The position numbers and the translations under genes are program-made. A model generated the notes under the pieces. It did no database searches. It had not been told where the DNA came from and saw only the letters and a list, made by a program, of their open reading frames with translations. A stretch of DNA of 64,000 nucleotides from Citrobacter telavivensis (lineage in GTDB: Bacteria > Pseudomonadota > Gammaproteobacteria > Enterobacterales > Enterobacteriaceae), in the NCBI GenBank assembly GCA_009363175.1, contig CP045205.1, positions 2,232,001-2,296,000 of the forward strand. Direction: 5' to 3'. Shown here piece after piece: positions 60,319 through 64,000 of the stretch (positions are counted from its first letter, which is position 1; each line of letters starts with the position of its first letter).

Positions 60319-60652
60319 GAGAGATATTTTAGTGATGCGCGACGATTTTGTTTTGTCATTCAGTGCTATGAAATTTATTTTAGTAACCTCTTGTTTTTGT
60401 TGTTATTTTTATATTTCTTGAGTGATTGTGCTTATTTTTTGTCTTTTTGAAGCAAAAAAAAAGTTCCCTCATATTTACATTTTGAAACACCTATGTGGAT
60501 AAATGAAACATCTTAAAAGTTTTAGTATCATATTCGTGTTGGATTATTCTGCAATTTTGAGGAGAATGAACTTGCCGACTGGTTAATGAGGGTTAATCAG
60601 TATGCAGTGGCATAAAAAAGCAAATAAAGGCATATAACAGAGGGTTAATAAC
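60319..60652 (+). promoter_or_regulatory. ompC-micF control region with OmpR sites and ompC promoter
   Basis: Three tandem 20-base OmpR sites lie at about 60474-60493, 60494-60513 and 60514-60533 by alignment with E. coli C1-C3. TTGGAT (60539-60544), a 17-base spacer and GAGAAT (60562-60567) form the ompC promoter; the leader is about 80 bases and ends in AGAGGG, the ribosome and sRNA-pairing site. TGTGGATAA (60494-60502), a perfect DnaA box, falls at the start of the second OmpR site. Confidence 0.8.
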
Positions 60653-61783
60653 ATGAAAGTTAAAGTACTGTCCCTCCTGGTACCAGCACTGCTGGTAGCA
60701 GGCGCAGCAAATGCGGCTGAAATTTACAACAAAGACGGCAACAAATTAGACCTGTTCGGTAAAGTCGACGGTCTGCATTATTTCTCCGATGACAAGAGTC
60801 TTGATGGCGATCAGACCTATATGCGTATCGGCTTCAAAGGCGAAACTCAGGTTAACGATCAGATCACCGGTTACGGCCAGTGGGAGTATCAGATCCAGGG
60901 TAACGCACCTGAATCCGAAAACAACTCCTGGACTCGTGTCGCATTTGCGGGTCTGAAATTCGGCGACGCGGGTTCTTTCGACTACGGTCGTAACTACGGC
61001 GTTGTGTATGACGTTACGTCCTGGACCGACGTTCTGCCAGAATTCGGTGGCGACACCTACGGTTCTGACAACTTCATGCAGCAGCGTGGTAACGGCTTTG
61101 CGACTTACCGTAACGCTGATTTCTTCGGTCTGGTTGATGGCCTGAACTTTGCCCTGCAGTATCAGGGTAAAAACGGCAGCCCGTCAGGCGAAGGTGCTGA
61201 TGACTTAGCTTACACTGGCGTGACTAACAACGGTCGTGGAGCGCTGCGTCAGAACGGCGACGGTGTCGGCGGTTCCGTGACTTATGACATCGGTGAAGGC
61301 TTCGGTCTGGGTGCAGCAGTGAGCAGCTCCAAACGTACTGATGAGCAGAACAAAGCGATTTATCTTGGTAACGGCGATCGCGCTGAAACCTACACCGGCG
61401 GCCTGAAATACGACGCTAACAACGTTTATCTGGCAGCACAGTACACCCAGACCTACAACGCAACGCGCGTAGGCGGCGAAGGGTGGGCAAACAAAGCGCA
61501 GAACTTCGAAGTGGTTGCTCAGTACCAGTTCGACTTCGGTCTGCGTCCGTCCGTTGCTTACCTGCAGTCCAAAGGTAAAAACCTGGGGACTCTCAACGGT
61601 CGTAACTACGACGATGAAGATCTGCTGAAATATGTTGATGTTGGCGCAACCTATTACTTCAACAAAAACATGTCCACCTACGTTGATTACAAAATCAACC
61701 TGCTGGATGACAACAGCTTCACTCGTGATGCCGGTATCAGCACCGACGACATCGTTGCACTGGGCCTGGTTTACCAGTTCTAA
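60653..61783 (+). CDS. ompC: Outer membrane porin OmpC
   Basis: 376 residues; 21-residue signal peptide ending ANA, then AEIYNKDGNKLDLFGKVDGLHYF and a 16-strand barrel ending GLVYQF with the C-terminal Phe. PEFGGDTYGSDNF is the constriction-loop L3 region. A general cation-preferring porin, favoured at high osmolarity by OmpR-P. Loop sequences differ from E. coli and look Citrobacter-like. Terminator at 61801-61825. Confidence 0.95.
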   Translation: MKVKVLSLLVPALLVAGAANAAEIYNKDGNKLDLFGKVDGLHYFSDDKSLDGDQTYMRIGFKGETQVNDQITGYGQWEYQIQGNAPESENNSWTRVAFAGLKFGDAGSFDYGRNYGVVYDVTSWTDVLPEFGGDTYGSDNFMQQRGNGFATYRNADFFGLVDGLNFALQYQGKNGSPSGEGADDLAYTGVTNNGRGALRQNGDGVGGSVTYDIGEGFGLGAAVSSSKRTDEQNKAIYLGNGDRAETYTGGLKYDANNVYLAAQYTQTYNATRVGGEGWANKAQNFEVVAQYQFDFGLRPSVAYLQSKGKNLGTLNGRNYDDEDLLKYVDVGATYYFNKNMSTYVDYKINLLDDNSFTRDAGISTDDIVALGLVYQF

Positions 61784-61800
61784 GTTTGCTTAATGTCGAT

Positions 61801-61825
61801 AAAAGGCCCTGCGGGGCCTTTTTTT
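61801..61825 (+). terminator. Rho-independent terminator of ompC
   Basis: AAAAGGCCC-TGC-GGGGCCTTTT followed by further T's; GC-rich stem directly after the ompC stop. Confidence 0.93.
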
Positions 61826-61898
61826 GTGCGGTTCTACGACGCACAATCGGCGGTTTTTGGTGTACTCTTGCGCCTCTTTTGCAGGAGAACAATCACGT

Positions 61899-62954
61899 AT
61901 GGAAATGAACATTGCTCGCGTGGCCTTACTGGCGATGACCGTCTTTTTTACCGGGTGCGATAACGCGCCGGACGCGGCGCAAACGCCAGCGACGGCTCCG
62001 GTAGTGCTGGAAGGGAAAACGATGGGCACCTTCTGGCGCGTGAGTGTGGTCGGTATTGATGCTAACGCGTCAGCGGCGCTACAAACGAAAATTCAGACGC
62101 AACTGGATGCCGACGACCAGTTGCTCTCAACCTATAAAAATGATTCGGCGCTGATGCGCTTCAACCTGTCGAAAAGCCTTTCTCCCTGGCCTGTCAGCGA
62201 AGCGATGGCGGATATTGTGACCTCAGCGCTGCGTATTGGGCAAAAAACGCAGGGCGCGATGGACATCACCGTCGGGCCATTGGTGAATTTGTGGGGATTT
62301 GGTCCCGACAAGCAGCCGGTCCAGATCCCGACGCAGGCGCAAATTGATGCGGCAAAAGCCAACAGCGGGTTGCAGCACCTGACGGTGATCAACCAGGCGA
62401 AACAACAGTATCTGCAAAAAGATCTGCCGGATTTGTTTGTCGATCTCTCCACCGTCGGTGAAGGTTACGCTGCCGATCACCTGGCACAGTTGATGGAGCG
62501 GGAAGGTATTGCCCGCTATCTGGTCTCTGTCGGCGGGGCGCTGAACAGTCGTGGGATGAACGCCGAAGGGCATCCGTGGCGGGTGGCGATCCAGAAACCC
62601 ACCGATCGCGAGAATGCGGTTCAGGCGGTGGTGGATATTAACGGGCACGGCATCAGTACCTCCGGCAGTTACCGCAACTATTACGAGCTGAACGGCAAAC
62701 GCCTCACCCATGTTATCGATCCGCAAACGGGTCGTCCCATTGAGCACAATCTGGTGTCGGTGACGGTGATTGCGCCAACGGCGCTGGAGGCGGATGGCTG
62801 GGATACCGGGCTGATGGTGCTCGGCACGGAGAAAGCCAAAGAGGTCGTACGCCAGGAAGGATTGGCGGTGTATATGATCATCAAAGAGGGGGAGGGATTC
62901 AAAACCTGGATGTCGCCACAATTTGAAAGCTTCCTCATCCGTGAACAAAATTAA
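61899..62954 (+). CDS. apbE: FAD:protein FMN transferase ApbE
   Basis: 351 residues from ATG 61899 (MEMNIARVALLAM) with GGAG upstream. Lipoprotein: the signal ends FFTG-Cys20. Motifs LEGKTMGTFWRV, MDITVGPLVNLWGFGP, VGGALNSRGM and HVIDPQTGRPIEHN are those of ApbE, which attaches FMN to threonines of Rnf/Nqr subunits in the periplasm. The stop overlaps the possible Ada box of the next gene. Confidence 0.96.
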   Translation: MEMNIARVALLAMTVFFTGCDNAPDAAQTPATAPVVLEGKTMGTFWRVSVVGIDANASAALQTKIQTQLDADDQLLSTYKNDSALMRFNLSKSLSPWPVSEAMADIVTSALRIGQKTQGAMDITVGPLVNLWGFGPDKQPVQIPTQAQIDAAKANSGLQHLTVINQAKQQYLQKDLPDLFVDLSTVGEGYAADHLAQLMEREGIARYLVSVGGALNSRGMNAEGHPWRVAIQKPTDRENAVQAVVDINGHGISTSGSYRNYYELNGKRLTHVIDPQTGRPIEHNLVSVTVIAPTALEADGWDTGLMVLGTEKAKEVVRQEGLAVYMIIKEGEGFKTWMSPQFESFLIREQN

Positions 62955-62966
62955 AAAGCAAGATTG
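62949..62966 (+). promoter_or_regulatory. Diverged Ada box of ada
   Basis: AATTAAAAAGCAAGATTG lines up with E. coli ada's AATTAAAGCGCAAGATTG, differing only at two central bases. The core AAAGCGCA reads AAAAAGCA here. TATGCT (63015-63020) is the probable -10, 18 bases before the ATG. Confidence 0.5.
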
Positions 62967-63037
62967 CGGGTTTTCGAGTGACGGGTTTCGGACACACTGC
63001 AGCTAAGCAGGCACTATGCTTAACGAAGGAGTCCAGA

Positions 63038-64000
63038 ATGAAAAATTATCAACGCGTAAATGACGATCAGCGCTGGCAGTCGGTGTTAGAACGCGATTCT
63101 GACGCTGACGGTCAGTTTGTTTTTGCCGTGCAAACGACCGGGATCTTTTGTCGACCATCGTGTACGGCAAAACATGCGCTGCGTAAAAATGTCCGCTTCT
63201 TTCCCGACGCGCAGGCCGCGCTGATGGCTGGGTTTCGCCCGTGTAAACGCTGTCAGCCGGATAAAGCCAACGCCCAGCAGCACCGGCTGGATAAAATCAC
63301 GCATGCCTGTCAGCTTCTGGAGCAGGAGAGCCCAATAACGCTCAATGTTCTGGCTGAGAAGGTGGCGATGAGCCCGTATCATCTGCATCGCTTGTTCAAA
63401 GCCACAACCGGGATGACGCCAAAAGCCTGGCAGCAATCGTATCGCGCCCGCCGCCTGCGCGACGCCCTGAGTCACGGCGAAAGCGTGACCCAGGCGATTC
63501 TGAATGCCGGTTTTCCAGACAGCAGCAGCTACTATCGTAACGCCGATGCGGCGCTTGGGATGACGGCAAAACAGTTCCGCCGTGGCGGTGACAAACTGGC
63601 CGTGCGCTATGCGCTGGCCGATTGCTCACTTGGACGCTGTCTGGTGGCGGAGAGCGAGCGGGGGATTTGCGCCATTTTGTTAGGGGATGACGATGTGGCG
63701 CTGATTGCTGAACTGCGGACCTTGTTCCCGGCCGCTCAGGGTCACCCTGCCGACGCCCATTTTCAGCAGCGCATCCACCGCGTTATTGCCAGTATTGACG
63801 GGCGCGACGCGGCGCTGACGTTGCCGCTGGATATTCAGGGCACCGCGTTTCAGCAGCAGGTCTGGCAGGCGCTGCGCACGATTCCTTACGGGGCGACCGT
63901 CAGCTATCAGCAACTGGCAAAAGCGATCGGCAAGCCGAAAGCGGTTCGTGCGGTCGCCAGCGCCTGTGGCGCGAACAAACTGGCGATCGTGATCCCCTGT
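63038..64000 (+). CDS. ada: Ada methylation-repair protein and regulator (cut at window end)
   Basis: 321 codons visible. The N-terminal zinc domain has Cys38, Cys42 (IFCRPSC), Cys69 and Cys72 (CKRC); Cys38 takes methyl groups from phosphotriesters and switches Ada into an activator. An AraC-type helix-turn-helix follows (VAMSPYHLHRLFKATTGMTPKAW). The C-terminal O6-methylguanine methyltransferase domain runs to the very last codon, the acceptor Cys321 of the PCHRV motif. GAAGGAG precedes ATG 63038. Confidence 0.96.
   Translation, partial: MKNYQRVNDDQRWQSVLERDSDADGQFVFAVQTTGIFCRPSCTAKHALRKNVRFFPDAQAALMAGFRPCKRCQPDKANAQQHRLDKITHACQLLEQESPITLNVLAEKVAMSPYHLHRLFKATTGMTPKAWQQSYRARRLRDALSHGESVTQAILNAGFPDSSSYYRNADAALGMTAKQFRRGGDKLAVRYALADCSLGRCLVAESERGICAILLGDDDVALIAELRTLFPAAQGHPADAHFQQRIHRVIASIDGRDAALTLPLDIQGTAFQQQVWQALRTIPYGATVSYQQLAKAIGKPKAVRAVASACGANKLAIVIPC

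Overview
The window is a stretch of enterobacterial chromosome, most likely Citrobacter or a close relative. It keeps the E. coli/Salmonella backbone order (rbn-elaAB-men-arn-nudI-rhm-glp-nrd-ubiG-gyrA-ato-rcs-ompC-apbE-ada). It also combines markers that do not normally occur together in one of those species. cheV next to rbn is a Salmonella/Citrobacter trait, while an intact atoSC-atoDAEB block is present in E. coli and, as far as I know, not in Salmonella. The yfaL adhesin that E. coli carries between nrdA and ubiG is absent. No insertion sequences, prophage, tRNA, rRNA or CRISPR arrays were seen.

Layout. 1-2250: cheV (cut by the window edge), rbn, elaA, elaB. 2250-9290: the menaquinone operon menF-D-H-B-C-E. 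9391-17917: the polymyxin-resistance locus, with the connector pmrD, the lipid A L-Ara4N operon arnBCADTEF on the minus strand, and divergent ais; a PmrA box lies between arnB and ais. 17966-20556: nudI, yfaZ, yfaY. 20768-24945: L-rhamnonate catabolism rhmR-D-T-A. 24991-25929: rpnE nuclease. 26112-32888: divergent glycerol-3-phosphate operons glpABC and glpTQ. 33082-37857: inaA, yfaE and the aerobic ribonucleotide reductase nrdAB, which is split by a nine-copy REP array. 38294-41805: ubiG and gyrA. 41855-45964: an accessory sugar island with a glucitol-family PTS (three genes), a Gfo/Idh/MocA oxidoreductase and an RpiR regulator. 46193-53445: short-chain fatty acid operon atoDAEB under the AtoS-AtoC two-component system. 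53618-59912: Rcs phosphorelay rcsC, rcsB, rcsD. 60226-62954: micF sRNA, ompC, apbE. 63038-end: ada, cut at its catalytic Cys321 codon.

Envelope stress and LPS remodelling dominate the window (arn, pmrD, ais, rcs, ompC/micF, inaA). A perfect PmrA-type box sits upstream of inaA, a predicted LPS-kinase-family protein. This suggests a local extension of the PmrA regulon.

The least ordinary part is the PTS island. Its IIA homologue lacks the histidine expected to carry phosphate, its regulator has an eroded SIS domain, and its promoter has a near-consensus CRP site. Other points of interest are a hairpin that could mask the cheV Shine-Dalgarno sequence only in read-through RNA, a perfect DnaA box inside the OmpR sites of ompC, and a regulator-operator arrangement spanning the rhmR start codon. 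All functional calls come from reading the sequence and from remembered homologues; no searches were run.
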